In this document: piece by piece, positions 37,307-43,205 of the stretch
Position numbering within the stretch: position 1 is the first letter of the stretch
Layout of the letters: each line of letters opens with the position of its first letter
Source: Nocardiopsis endophytica
Lineage (GTDB): Bacteria > Actinomycetota > Actinomycetes > Streptosporangiales > Streptosporangiaceae
Assembly: GCF_027706725.1 (NCBI RefSeq)
Contig: NZ_JAQFWQ010000060.1
Coordinates: 1-43,205, forward strand
Length of the DNA stretch: 43,205 nt
Reading direction: 5' to 3'
Made by a program: the position numbers and the translations under genes
Notes under the pieces: generated by a model
What the model was told of the DNA's origin: nothing
Seen by the model: the letters and a program-made list of their open reading frames with translations, nothing else
The model's database searches: none

Positions 37307-39094
37307 TCACCCGGAACCGGGCCGGAACTCCTGCACCTTGGAGCGGACGCCCCGCGCCAGCACCGACCATGCCTCCGGGTCGCCCTTGGCCAGCGCGGCC
37401 GTCATCGACTCCATCTGGTCCCAGGTGGCGCTCGGCGGGATCGGCGGCACCGACGGGTCGGTGGCGAACTCCACGACCACCGGCCCCTGGGCGGCCAGCG
37501 CCTCGTCCCAGGCGGTGCCGACCCGGTCGGGGTCCTCCACGCGGATGCCGGTCAGCCCCAGGCTGCGCGCGTACTCGGCGAAGGAGGCCTCCGGGAGCCG
37601 CTGCGAGGGCACGAACCGCGGCGTCGCGCCCATGGCGCGCAGCTCCCAGGTCACCTGGTTGAGGTCGCCGTTGTCGAACACGGCCACCACCAGGCGCGGG
37701 TCGCTCCACTCGCGGGCGTAGCGCACGGCGGTGATCAGCTCGTTCATGCCGTTCATCTGCATGGCGCCGTCGCCCGCCAGCGCCACCACCGGGCGGTCGG
37801 GATGGGCGAACTTGGCGCCGACCGCGTAGGGCACGGCGCAGCCCATCGTGGCCAGGCCGCCCGAGAGCGAGCCGCGCATGGTGCCGCGGAAGCGCAGGTG
37901 CCGGGCGTACCAGTTGGTGGCCGACCCGGAGTCGGCCGTGACGATCGCGTCGTCGGGCAGCCGGGGCGAGAGCTCGTGCGCCACCAGTTCGGGGTTGACG
38001 GGGTCGGCGGGCACCTCGGCGCGGCGCCGCTGCACCTGCCACCACCGCTCGACGCCCTGCTCGATGGTCCGCCTCCAGCCGCGGTCCTCCTTGCGCTCCA
38101 GCAGCGGGAGCAGCGCGCGCAGGGTCTCCCGGGCGTCGCCCAGCAGCGGCACCTCGAAGGGGTAGCGCAGGCCGAGCATGGACGGGTCGGTGTCGATCTG
38201 CACGCCGCGCGCCTGCCCGTACTCGGGAAGGTACTGGCTGTAGGGGAACCCGGAGCCGACCATGAGCAGGGTGTCGCAGTCGCGCATCATCTCCCAGGAC
38301 GGCCGGGTGCCCAGCAGGCCCGCCGCGCCGGTGACGTAGGGCTCCTCGTCGGAGACCACGTCCTTGCCCAGCAGCGCCTTGGCCACACCGGCGCCGAGCA
38401 CGTCGGCGGTCTCGGCGACCTCCTCGCGCGCGCCGCGCGCCCCCTGGCCGACCATGATGGCCACCCGGTGCCCGGAGTTGAGGACCTCGGCCGCCCGCCG
38501 CAGTTCGCCGTGGTCGGGCACGGTGGCCGACTCCGGGGCGCCCAGCGTGCCGGGGACCGCCTTGAACGCGTGCGCGGGCGGCTCGTAGTCCAGCTCCTGG
38601 ACGTCGGCGGGGATGATCACCGCGGTGACCGTGCGGCGGGTGGAGGCGATGCGCATGGCGCGGTCGAGGACGTTCGGGAGCTGCTGGGGGACGTTGACCT
38701 CGGCGAGGTAGTGGGCGGCCACGTCCTTGTACAGCGCGTGCAGGTCGACCTCCTGCTGCATGGAGCCGCCCATGGACTCCCGGTGGGTCTGGCCGACGAT
38801 CGCGACGACGGGCACGTGGTCGAGCTTGGCGTCGTAGAGGCCGTTCAGCAGGTGGACGGCCCCGGGGCCGGACGTGGCCGCGCACACGCCCACACGGTCG
38901 GAGAACTTGGCGTACCCGACCGCCTCGAAGGCGGCCAGCTCCTCGTGCCGGGCCTGGATGAACCGGGGGTGGTCGTCGGCCCGGTCCCAGGCCGCCAGCA
39001 GTCCGTTGATGCCGTCGCCGGGGTAGCCGAACACGCGCTCGACGCCCCATTCGCGCAGGCGTTCCAAGAGGTGGTCGGAGACCTTCCGTGCCAT
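37307..39094 (-). CDS. TPP-dependent enzyme, pyruvate oxidase/dehydrogenase (PoxB)-like
   Basis: The 595-residue protein has three domains of the pyruvate oxidase family. The N-terminal PYR domain (about 1-165) carries the catalytic Glu51 in RHEELAAFEAVGYAK and ATSGPGAVHLLNGLYDAK. A middle FAD/ADP-type domain spans about 190-330. The C-terminal PP domain has the TPP motif GDGAMQMNGMNEL...NGDLNQ near 430-462. Expected reaction: oxidative decarboxylation of pyruvate or a related 2-oxoacid. ATG 39094 has GAGGAG 9 bases upstream. It directly follows a small DUF-type gene whose relatives often precede this enzyme in streptomycetes (from memory). Both lie downstream of a sigma-B-like promoter, so an operon is likely. 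Confidence 0.88.
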   Translation of the reverse strand: MARKVSDHLLERLREWGVERVFGYPGDGINGLLAAWDRADDHPRFIQARHEELAAFEAVGYAKFSDRVGVCAATSGPGAVHLLNGLYDAKLDHVPVVAIVGQTHRESMGGSMQQEVDLHALYKDVAAHYLAEVNVPQQLPNVLDRAMRIASTRRTVTAVIIPADVQELDYEPPAHAFKAVPGTLGAPESATVPDHGELRRAAEVLNSGHRVAIMVGQGARGAREEVAETADVLGAGVAKALLGKDVVSDEEPYVTGAAGLLGTRPSWEMMRDCDTLLMVGSGFPYSQYLPEYGQARGVQIDTDPSMLGLRYPFEVPLLGDARETLRALLPLLERKEDRGWRRTIEQGVERWWQVQRRRAEVPADPVNPELVAHELSPRLPDDAIVTADSGSATNWYARHLRFRGTMRGSLSGGLATMGCAVPYAVGAKFAHPDRPVVALAGDGAMQMNGMNELITAVRYAREWSDPRLVVAVFDNGDLNQVTWELRAMGATPRFVPSQRLPEASFAEYARSLGLTGIRVEDPDRVGTAWDEALAAQGPVVVEFATDPSVPPIPPSATWDQMESMTAALAKGDPEAWSVLARGVRSKVQEFRPGSG

Positions 39095-39444
39095 CGTGAA
39101 CAACTCCTCGGTGCGTTCGGGGTCTCGGTGCTTCCGGGGGCGTCGACGGGCGGGGCGGTCCGGACCCGCTCCTGGTCAGCCCTGGTCGGCGCTCGCGCGT
39201 GGGCCCTGTCGGCGGACCGCTTCGTTCGGCGCCCCCTGGTCGCCCTTGGGGGCTCGGCCCCCTCTTCCAGGGCTTCGAGCCGCGCCGTCAGCACCTCCAG
39301 GACACCGGTGCGCCCGGCGTGCCGCCGCTCGTAGGCGATCAGCCGCCGCAGCTCCTCCTCCCTCAGGGAGCGGATGCGGCGGCGGAGCGAGGCCAGCGGC
39401 GTTCCCTCGTATCGGGCCGACGGAGGCGCGTTGTCATCGGACAT
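38845..39444 (-). CDS. Small conserved actinobacterial protein, ORF running out of frame into the PoxB-like gene
   Basis: Residues about 10-65 (GTPLASLRRRIRSLREEELRRLIAYERRHAGR.. VLEVLTARLEALEEGAEP) match a conserved helical domain seen in short proteins next to PoxB-like genes and lipid-raft-like stress loci; function unknown. GGGGAGAG lies a few bases before ATG 39444. Relatives are usually about 100-120 residues. Here the frame continues to 38845, and the last 83 codons overlap the PoxB-like gene in another frame. That tail (TSWNACANGAS..) is a shadow translation. Either the natural stop was lost by a frameshift around 39100-39200, or a real but non-functional tail exists. Confidence 0.6.
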   Translation of the reverse strand: MSDDNAPPSARYEGTPLASLRRRIRSLREEELRRLIAYERRHAGRTGVLEVLTARLEALEEGAEPPRATRGRRTKRSADRAHARAPTRADQERVRTAPPVDAPGSTETPNAPRSCSRWHGRSPTTSWNACANGASSACSATPATASTDCWRPGTGPTTTPGSSRPGTRSWPPSRRSGTPSSPTVWACARPRPAPGPSTC

Positions 39445-39479
39445 CGGCTCTCTCCCCCCAAGCGGGTCGCCCCTGGCGG

Positions 39480-39504
39480 CTACCCCGGCCCGGGCCCACC
39501 ATGC
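39480..39504 (-). promoter_or_regulatory. Sigma-B-type promoter candidate for the small-protein/PoxB operon
   Basis: GCAT (39504-39501), 15 bases, GGGTAG (39485-39480) fits GNNT-N14-16-GGGTA. It lies 35 bp before the ATG at 39444. Confidence 0.5.
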
Positions 39505-39541
39505 GCGCATTCGTCCCGGCCGTTGCAGGCGGGAGCAGGAC

Positions 39542-39589
39542 GAACGATGGGGCGGTGCCGCCCGGCCGGGCGGCACCGCCCCATCGTTC
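39542..39589 (-). terminator. Perfect 48-bp palindrome behind the ChaB-type gene
   Basis: Positions 39542-39565 are the exact reverse complement of 39566-39589, giving a 24-bp arm with no spacer. It starts 25 bp after the stop of the ChaB-type gene (minus strand) and would form an exceptionally stable hairpin. It is most likely a terminator. Confidence 0.7.
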
Positions 39590-39614
39590 CCACCGGACCG
39601 GACACGCCGGTCGG

Positions 39615-40028
39615 CTACCGCTCGCGCGCCTCGCGGGTGCGGATACGGCTCTCCTTCTCCAGGGCGGCGACGAGCTCGTCCTTGTCCATCTTGGAACGGC
39701 CCTCGACGCCGAGCTTCTGCGCGCGCTCGTAGAGGTGGCGCTTGGGGGCCGAGGCGTCGACGCCGCCCGCGGTCTCCTCGCTCCCCTCCTTGTGCTTGGC
39801 CCGCGGGTCGGCGGCGCGCTCGTCCGAGGGCCCTCTGCCGCTCTTCTTGCGCTCCCAGTGGTCGCCGACCTTCTCGTAGGTGTGCTTGAGCGCGGCGAAG
39901 GCGACCCGGTGCGCCTGTTCACCCTCCCCGTACTGCTCCACCGCCGAGTCGTGCGCCTTGATCCAGGTGTCCTGGGCCTTGCGCGGCGAGCGCTGCAGCG
40001 TGCTGGGAAGTTCCTGGCGTCCTGGCAT
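39615..40028 (-). CDS. ChaB-domain protein with C-terminal Rho-N/SAP-like motif
   Basis: The 137-residue protein begins with a ChaB domain (1-60: MPGRQELPSTLQRSPRKAQDTWIKAH.., YGEGEQAHRVAFAALKHTYEKVGDHWERK). A charged linker follows, then a short helix-extended-helix motif KRHLYERAQKLGVEGRSKMDKDELVAALEK like Rho_N/SAP domains that bind nucleic acid. ChaB is linked to cation stress in E. coli; actinobacterial versions are stress genes of unknown role. GGAGGAC five bases before the ATG fixes the start. A sigma-B-type promoter candidate lies 49-73 bp upstream. Confidence 0.88.
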   Translation of the reverse strand: MPGRQELPSTLQRSPRKAQDTWIKAHDSAVEQYGEGEQAHRVAFAALKHTYEKVGDHWERKKSGRGPSDERAADPRAKHKEGSEETAGGVDASAPKRHLYERAQKLGVEGRSKMDKDELVAALEKESRIRTREARER

Positions 40029-40076
40029 GGTGTCCTCCTCTCCGGCTCATGTGGCCGGTTCCCCGACAAGGGCCCA

Positions 40077-40101
40077 CTACCTGGGAGGACGGCGAGTAAA
40101 C
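40077..40101 (-). promoter_or_regulatory. Sigma-B-type promoter candidate upstream of the ChaB-type gene
   Basis: GTTT (40101-40098), 15 bases, AGGTAG (40082-40077): one mismatch to GGGTAG. The distance to the ATG at 40028 is 48 bp. Confidence 0.55.
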
Positions 40102-40138
40102 GCCGCGCGGGGCGCCCCCGCGGCCCCGCGCGCACACC

Positions 40139-40186
40139 GACGCCGTCCGGCGCGGCCCCCTCGTGGTCTCCGCGCCGGACGGCGTC
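40139..40186 (-). terminator. 17-bp perfect hairpin behind the siderophore-binding protein gene
   Basis: Positions 40139-40155 pair exactly with 40170-40186 around a 14-base loop, 28 bp after the stop of the minus-strand gene. It is a strong terminator candidate and separates that gene from the ChaB-type gene's promoter. Confidence 0.75.
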
Positions 40187-40214
40187 CGCCCCGGAGGGGA
40201 ATCCGCGCCCCGCG

Positions 40215-41285
40215 CTACTCGACCTTCCCAGGCGCGGTGTCGGGGTCGCCGTCGAGGAGCGCGGCGATGGCGTCGGGGAGCACGTCCAGGGCGTAGTGCA
40301 GGCTCAGGACCGACCCGAAGGACAGGGCGCCGTTCAGGCGGCTCATCTCGGGCATCTCCAGGACGCGCCCCTCCTTGGCCGCGTCGAGCTCCTTGAACAC
40401 CTTCTTCCCGGTGACCGAGGCTTCCGGGTCGCCGTAGACGCCGACCAGCAGGGCGTCCGCCTCGAGGAGTTCGAGCTCTTCGAGACTGACCTCCTTGGGG
40501 GCGCGCTCCTCGTCGGTGAACAGCGCCTCGGCCTCCTCCGGCATCTTCATCCCGAGCTGGGTGAGGAAGCCCGGGGCGGGCCCCTCGGCGTAGGCCCAGG
40601 CGGCGCCGTCGATGGAGGAGGCGAGGAGCGCGGTGGCCTCGGCGAACTCGGGGTGGTCGTCCCGGGCGTCCTTGAAGCGCTCCTCGATGTCGGCGATCAG
40701 CGCCTCGGCGTCGTCCTCGCGGTCCAGGGCGGTGCCGACCACCCGGGCGATCTCCTGCCAGGGCACCCCGAAGTCGGGGTGGTCCGGGTGCTGGGCGATG
40801 GTGGGCGCGATGCCGTCGAGGGTGTCGTACTCGTCCTGGGTGAGGCCGGAGTTGATCCCGATGACCAGGTCGGGGGCCAGGGTGCCGATCTGCTCGAAGT
40901 CGAGCTCCTCGACGGGCAGGACCTCGGGCAGGTCGGCGTCGCCGAGGGCCTCCTTCGCCCAGGGCCACAGGGCCCCGGGGTGCCCGCCGAACCATTCGCG
41001 CACCCCGACCGGGGCGACGTTCAGGGCCAGGAGGTAGTCCTGCTCGGTGAGCCCGACGGTGACGATCCGCTCGGGGGTCCCGGAGACCTCGGTGGTGCCG
41101 TACTTGTGCTCGATCGTGCGCACGGGGCCGTCCGCGGTGCCGCGCCCGCTCCCGCTTCCGCAGCCGGCGGCGCCGAGGGCGGCCAGGCCGCCCATCCCGA
41201 GCAGGGCCCCGCGGCGGGTGATGGCGGGGCCGCGCCCCGCACCGCGCCTGGCCGTGCCGCGCGCCCGAAGTCTGCTGCTGTCCAC
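40215..41285 (-). CDS. Iron-siderophore ABC transporter substrate-binding lipoprotein
   Basis: The 356-residue protein has a twin-arginine-like signal (ITRRGALLGMGG, residues 22-33) and a lipobox LGAAGC with the lipidated Cys42. It is thus a Tat-type lipoprotein. The mature part is a type III periplasmic binding protein: GTPERIVTVGLTEQDYLLALNVAPVGV, the LAPDLVIG strand and a long linking helix, as in FepB/FhuD/FecB proteins. It should capture a ferric siderophore outside the cell and hand it to a permease not encoded here. GTG 41285 with AGGAGA upstream is preferred. An iron box 58 bp upstream predicts repression by DmdR/IdeR when iron is ample. Confidence 0.9.
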   Translation of the reverse strand: MDSSRLRARGTARRGAGRGPAITRRGALLGMGGLAALGAAGCGSGSGRGTADGPVRTIEHKYGTTEVSGTPERIVTVGLTEQDYLLALNVAPVGVREWFGGHPGALWPWAKEALGDADLPEVLPVEELDFEQIGTLAPDLVIGINSGLTQDEYDTLDGIAPTIAQHPDHPDFGVPWQEIARVVGTALDREDDAEALIADIEERFKDARDDHPEFAEATALLASSIDGAAWAYAEGPAPGFLTQLGMKMPEEAEALFTDEERAPKEVSLEELELLEADALLVGVYGDPEASVTGKKVFKELDAAKEGRVLEMPEMSRLNGALSFGSVLSLHYALDVLPDAIAALLDGDPDTAPGKVE

Positions 41286-41342
41286 CGTGCCGTTCTCCTG
41301 ACATGTCCCGACTGCGGCCGCATCACGGCCCTGCACGGCGAC

Positions 41343-41361
41343 TTAGGCTAGCCTAGCCTAG
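41343..41361 (-). promoter_or_regulatory. Iron box (DmdR/IdeR-type operator)
   Basis: The 19-base sequence TTAGGCTAGCCTAGCCTAG fits the actinobacterial iron-box consensus TTAGGTTAGSCTNNCCTAA at most positions. It sits 58 bp before the start of the siderophore-binding lipoprotein gene, where a promoter is expected. Confidence 0.8.
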
Positions 41362-41436
41362 GCAGGTTGCGCACGGGGTAGAACACAACATTTCGGACAC
41401 CCGCCGGTCGGGCGGCCGGGGCGGGCGGCCGCTCAC

Positions 41437-41487
41437 CGCGCCGGGGCGGGGGCGACGGCACCGGCCGCCGCCGACCGCCCCGGCGCG
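41437..41487 (-). terminator. 13-bp hairpin behind the glycosyltransferase gene
   Basis: CGCGCCGGGGCGG (41437-41449) pairs with CCGCCCCGGCGCG (41475-41487), 36 bp after the glycosyltransferase stop, with further GC pairing possible in the 25-base loop. Confidence 0.5.
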
Positions 41488-41522
41488 CACGGCCCCCGGG
41501 CACGGGACACCGGGACCCGGCG

Positions 41523-42776
41523 TCAGGCCGGCCCGTGCGCCCGTGCCGCCACGAGGGCGCCCTGCCGCTCCACCACCGGCTCCGGCTCGCGCCCGCGCAC
41601 CCTGAGCACGCGCTCATAGCAGCGCTCCATACGCGCCGCGACCGTCTCCCAGCCGTAGCGGGCCGCGACCCGGTCGGCCGCGGCGAACCCGTACCCTTCG
41701 CGGGTCACGGGGTCGGCCAGCAGCTGGCGCATGCGGAAGGCGAGGGCGCGCGGCCGCGCCGGGGGCAGCAGCCGCCCGGTGACGTCGTTGACGACGGTGT
41801 CCAGGTGGCCGCCGACCGCCGAGGCGATCACCGCCGCCCCGCACCCCATCGCCTCCACCGTGGTGATCCCGAACGGCTCGTACCAGGGCATGTTCACCAC
41901 GAGGTCGGCCGCGCGGAAGTGCTCCGGGACCTCCTCGCGCGGGACCGCGCCCAGGAACCGGACCCGGTCGGCCACCCCCGCCTCCTCGGCGACGGCGTGC
42001 AGGCGCTCGGCCTCGTCCCCGTCGTCGGGGCCGTCCGGCCCGGGGCCCCCGGCCACGGCCAGCTCGGCCTCGGGAACCCCCGCCATTGCGCGTACGACGG
42101 TGTCGACGCCCTTGCGGCGGACCAGCCGCCCCAGGAACAGGACCTGCGGGGCGTCGCCTCGGGGAGCGGTGGGCCCCTCGGGGCGGAAGCGCTCCGGATC
42201 GACCCCGGAGGGCACGACCGCGACGCGGTCCGGCTCGACACCGCGCTCCCGGAGGACGCGCTGCTCCTGGGTGGAGGTGGCGACCACCAGGTCGGCGCGG
42301 CGGGCGATCATGGTCTCCACGCGGCCGCGCTCGGGGGGACCGGTGTCGGGCGCCCCGTCGCGCAGGCGCTTGAGCGCCAGCAGGGCGTGGAAGGTCTGCA
42401 CGACCGGCAGGCCGGCGGCCGCGGCCGCGCCGAGCGCCGCGCGGCCGCTCGTCCAGTAGTGCGCGTGGACCAGGTCGGGAGGATCCTGCACCCACCTGCG
42501 GGCCAGGTTCTCGGCGAACGCGTCGGTGTACGGCGGGGGGTCGTCACCGAGGGGCTCGGGCGGGCCCGCGTCCACGTGGCGGACATGGGCGCCCGGACAG
42601 AGTTCGACCTCTTCGGGCAGGTCCGGTGAGGTGCGGCGGGTGTGGACGACGACGCTGTGCCCCCGCGCCGCCAGTGCCTGGGACAGCTCCGCCACATGCA
42701 CGTTCCGGCCGCTTGCGTCGGCCCCCTTCACCACCGCCAGCGGCGATGCGTGCTCGGAGACCATGTCTATCCTCAT
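41523..42776 (-). CDS. GT4-family glycosyltransferase
   Basis: The 417-residue GT-B enzyme begins MRIDMVSEHASPLAVVKGAD.. with the acceptor-domain motif GGADASGRNVHV-type loop. It has VHAHYWTSG, VPSGVDPERF at the domain junction, the donor-domain GRLVRRKGVDTVV, and the nucleotide-sugar EX7E motif region YEPFGITTVEAMGCGAAVIASAVGG. It resembles sucrose-phosphate-synthase/MshA-like GT4 enzymes that transfer a sugar from a nucleotide donor. The acceptor is unknown. AAGGAGG eight bases before ATG 42776 fixes the start; the longer frame to 42857 is rejected. It stands in the stress-gene region and has a weak sigma-B-like site far upstream. Confidence 0.88.
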   Translation of the reverse strand: MRIDMVSEHASPLAVVKGADASGRNVHVAELSQALAARGHSVVVHTRRTSPDLPEEVELCPGAHVRHVDAGPPEPLGDDPPPYTDAFAENLARRWVQDPPDLVHAHYWTSGRAALGAAAAAGLPVVQTFHALLALKRLRDGAPDTGPPERGRVETMIARRADLVVATSTQEQRVLRERGVEPDRVAVVPSGVDPERFRPEGPTAPRGDAPQVLFLGRLVRRKGVDTVVRAMAGVPEAELAVAGGPGPDGPDDGDEAERLHAVAEEAGVADRVRFLGAVPREEVPEHFRAADLVVNMPWYEPFGITTVEAMGCGAAVIASAVGGHLDTVVNDVTGRLLPPARPRALAFRMRQLLADPVTREGYGFAAADRVAARYGWETVAARMERCYERVLRVRGREPEPVVERQGALVAARAHGPA

Positions 42777-43205
42777 CGCACGTCCTCCTTGCTCAGCCGG
42801 CCCCACCCACCGTGCAGGCGGACGCCGGGCCAGGGCCGCCTTCCCAGCGGCCCGCAATGCCTCCTGGTTTCTCGTCCCTGCTCCGGGCCTTCCCCGGACC
42901 TTCCGAGGGCCCCTGGACGTCCCGCCCCAGGTTCCCGGCCCTCTACGCCGTCATGCCCTCTTCCCAAACCCTTCCCCCTCATGGCCGCCGCTCCCCTACC
43001 GTCCACTCGCTCCGGGGTTCAGGGCACGGACGGGCGCCCTTCCCGGATCCGTCCCAGGCCACGCGCCTTCCCGGTGCCTGTGGCGGTGGCGTCGGGAAGG
43101 GAGGTGGACGGACCCGGAAGGCATGCATGCACTGACCGCTACCAGTGCTCCGCTCCGCCAAACACTCACGCAACCGGAGCCTTGCCCGTCGGACCGCGGC
43201 ACCCC
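42777..43205. other. Region without a supported gene up to the window edge (429 bp)
   Basis: All frames give Pro/Arg/Gly-rich translations. One minus-strand frame stops inside the glycosyltransferase start (ATGA at 42776-42773), but it has no ribosome site or domain. GCATGCATGC at 43121-43130 is a simple alternating motif. A sigma-B-like site is at 43139-43163. Confidence 0.5.
43139..43163 (-). promoter_or_regulatory. Weak sigma-B-type promoter candidate
   Basis: GTTT (43163-43160), 15 bases, TGGTAG (43144-43139): one mismatch to GGGTAG. It would give a leader of about 350 bases before the glycosyltransferase gene, so its relevance is uncertain. Confidence 0.3.

Noticed and set aside
42773-43006. 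77-codon minus-strand ORF whose stop overlaps the glycosyltransferase start (ATGA)
   Set aside because: It looks like a coupled leader gene, but it is Gly/Arg low complexity, has no ribosome site at its start, and the overlap arises simply from the codons around the glycosyltransferase ribosome site.
43121-43130. GCATGCATGC motif as a possible RY-like or recombination site
   Set aside because: A single short alternating repeat without partner or flanking symmetry; no functional support.

Overview
This window is very GC-rich chromosomal DNA of an actinomycete. Codon use, GTG starts, leaderless-looking promoters, SARP, WYL and sigma-B-type regulators, DUF3040/DUF1918/DUF1876/DUF6891 proteins and a DmdR-like iron box all fit a Nocardiopsis-like or Streptomyces-like organism. 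The family is an inference from gene content. No tRNA, rRNA, CRISPR array or complete mobile element was seen. Only the extreme left end carries three tandem hairpins that look like an IS200/IS605 right end.

Region 1 (1-7.9 kb): an APC-type permease, a DUF1918-DUF1876 pair, a short-chain dehydrogenase, an RsmC-like methyltransferase, a TrmH-like tRNA methyltransferase, and two overlapping CNNM/CorC-type membrane proteins. The first of these two overlaps the end of a 57-codon upstream ORF. Region 2 (7.9-14.7 kb): a Uma2 nuclease, an EamA exporter, the peroxide-responsive ohrR-ohr operon with a visible operator, a TetR regulator divergent from a UvrA-like ABC ATPase (probably drug resistance), and a DUF6891 protein. 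Region 3 (14.8-16.4 kb): a MarR regulator divergent from a Zur-box-controlled operon of cysteine-free L33, L31 and L32. This is a zinc-sparing ribosomal set.

Region 4 (16.6-27.2 kb): a beta-propeller-like repeat protein, a flippase-like protein with a decayed kinase-like middle, a 1037-residue SARP/NB-ARC/TPR regulator, a lone beta-trefoil (lectin- or inhibitor-like) protein, an aldo/keto reductase, a 44-residue membrane peptide and a catalytically dead EAL protein with a CBS pair. Region 5 (27.6-33.2 kb): a glycosyltransferase-like protein and an unknown protein. They converge on a STAND/NB-ARC-TPR ATPase whose N-terminus has a short amyloid-signalling-like motif. Behind it lie a headless YbaK-type editing-domain remnant and a WYL regulator.

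Region 6 (33.2-43.2 kb): a membrane Ser/Thr kinase, a Nudix hydrolase, a DUF3040 protein, a sigma-B/F-type sigma factor, a TPP-dependent PoxB-like enzyme with a small partner ORF, a ChaB-type protein, an iron-siderophore binding lipoprotein under an iron box, and a GT4 glycosyltransferase. Several genes here share upstream GTTT(GCAT)-N15-GGGTAG-like sites. I read this as a sigma-B-type stress regulon with its own sigma gene in the middle. Many genes are followed by long perfect GC-rich hairpins, which I annotate as terminators.
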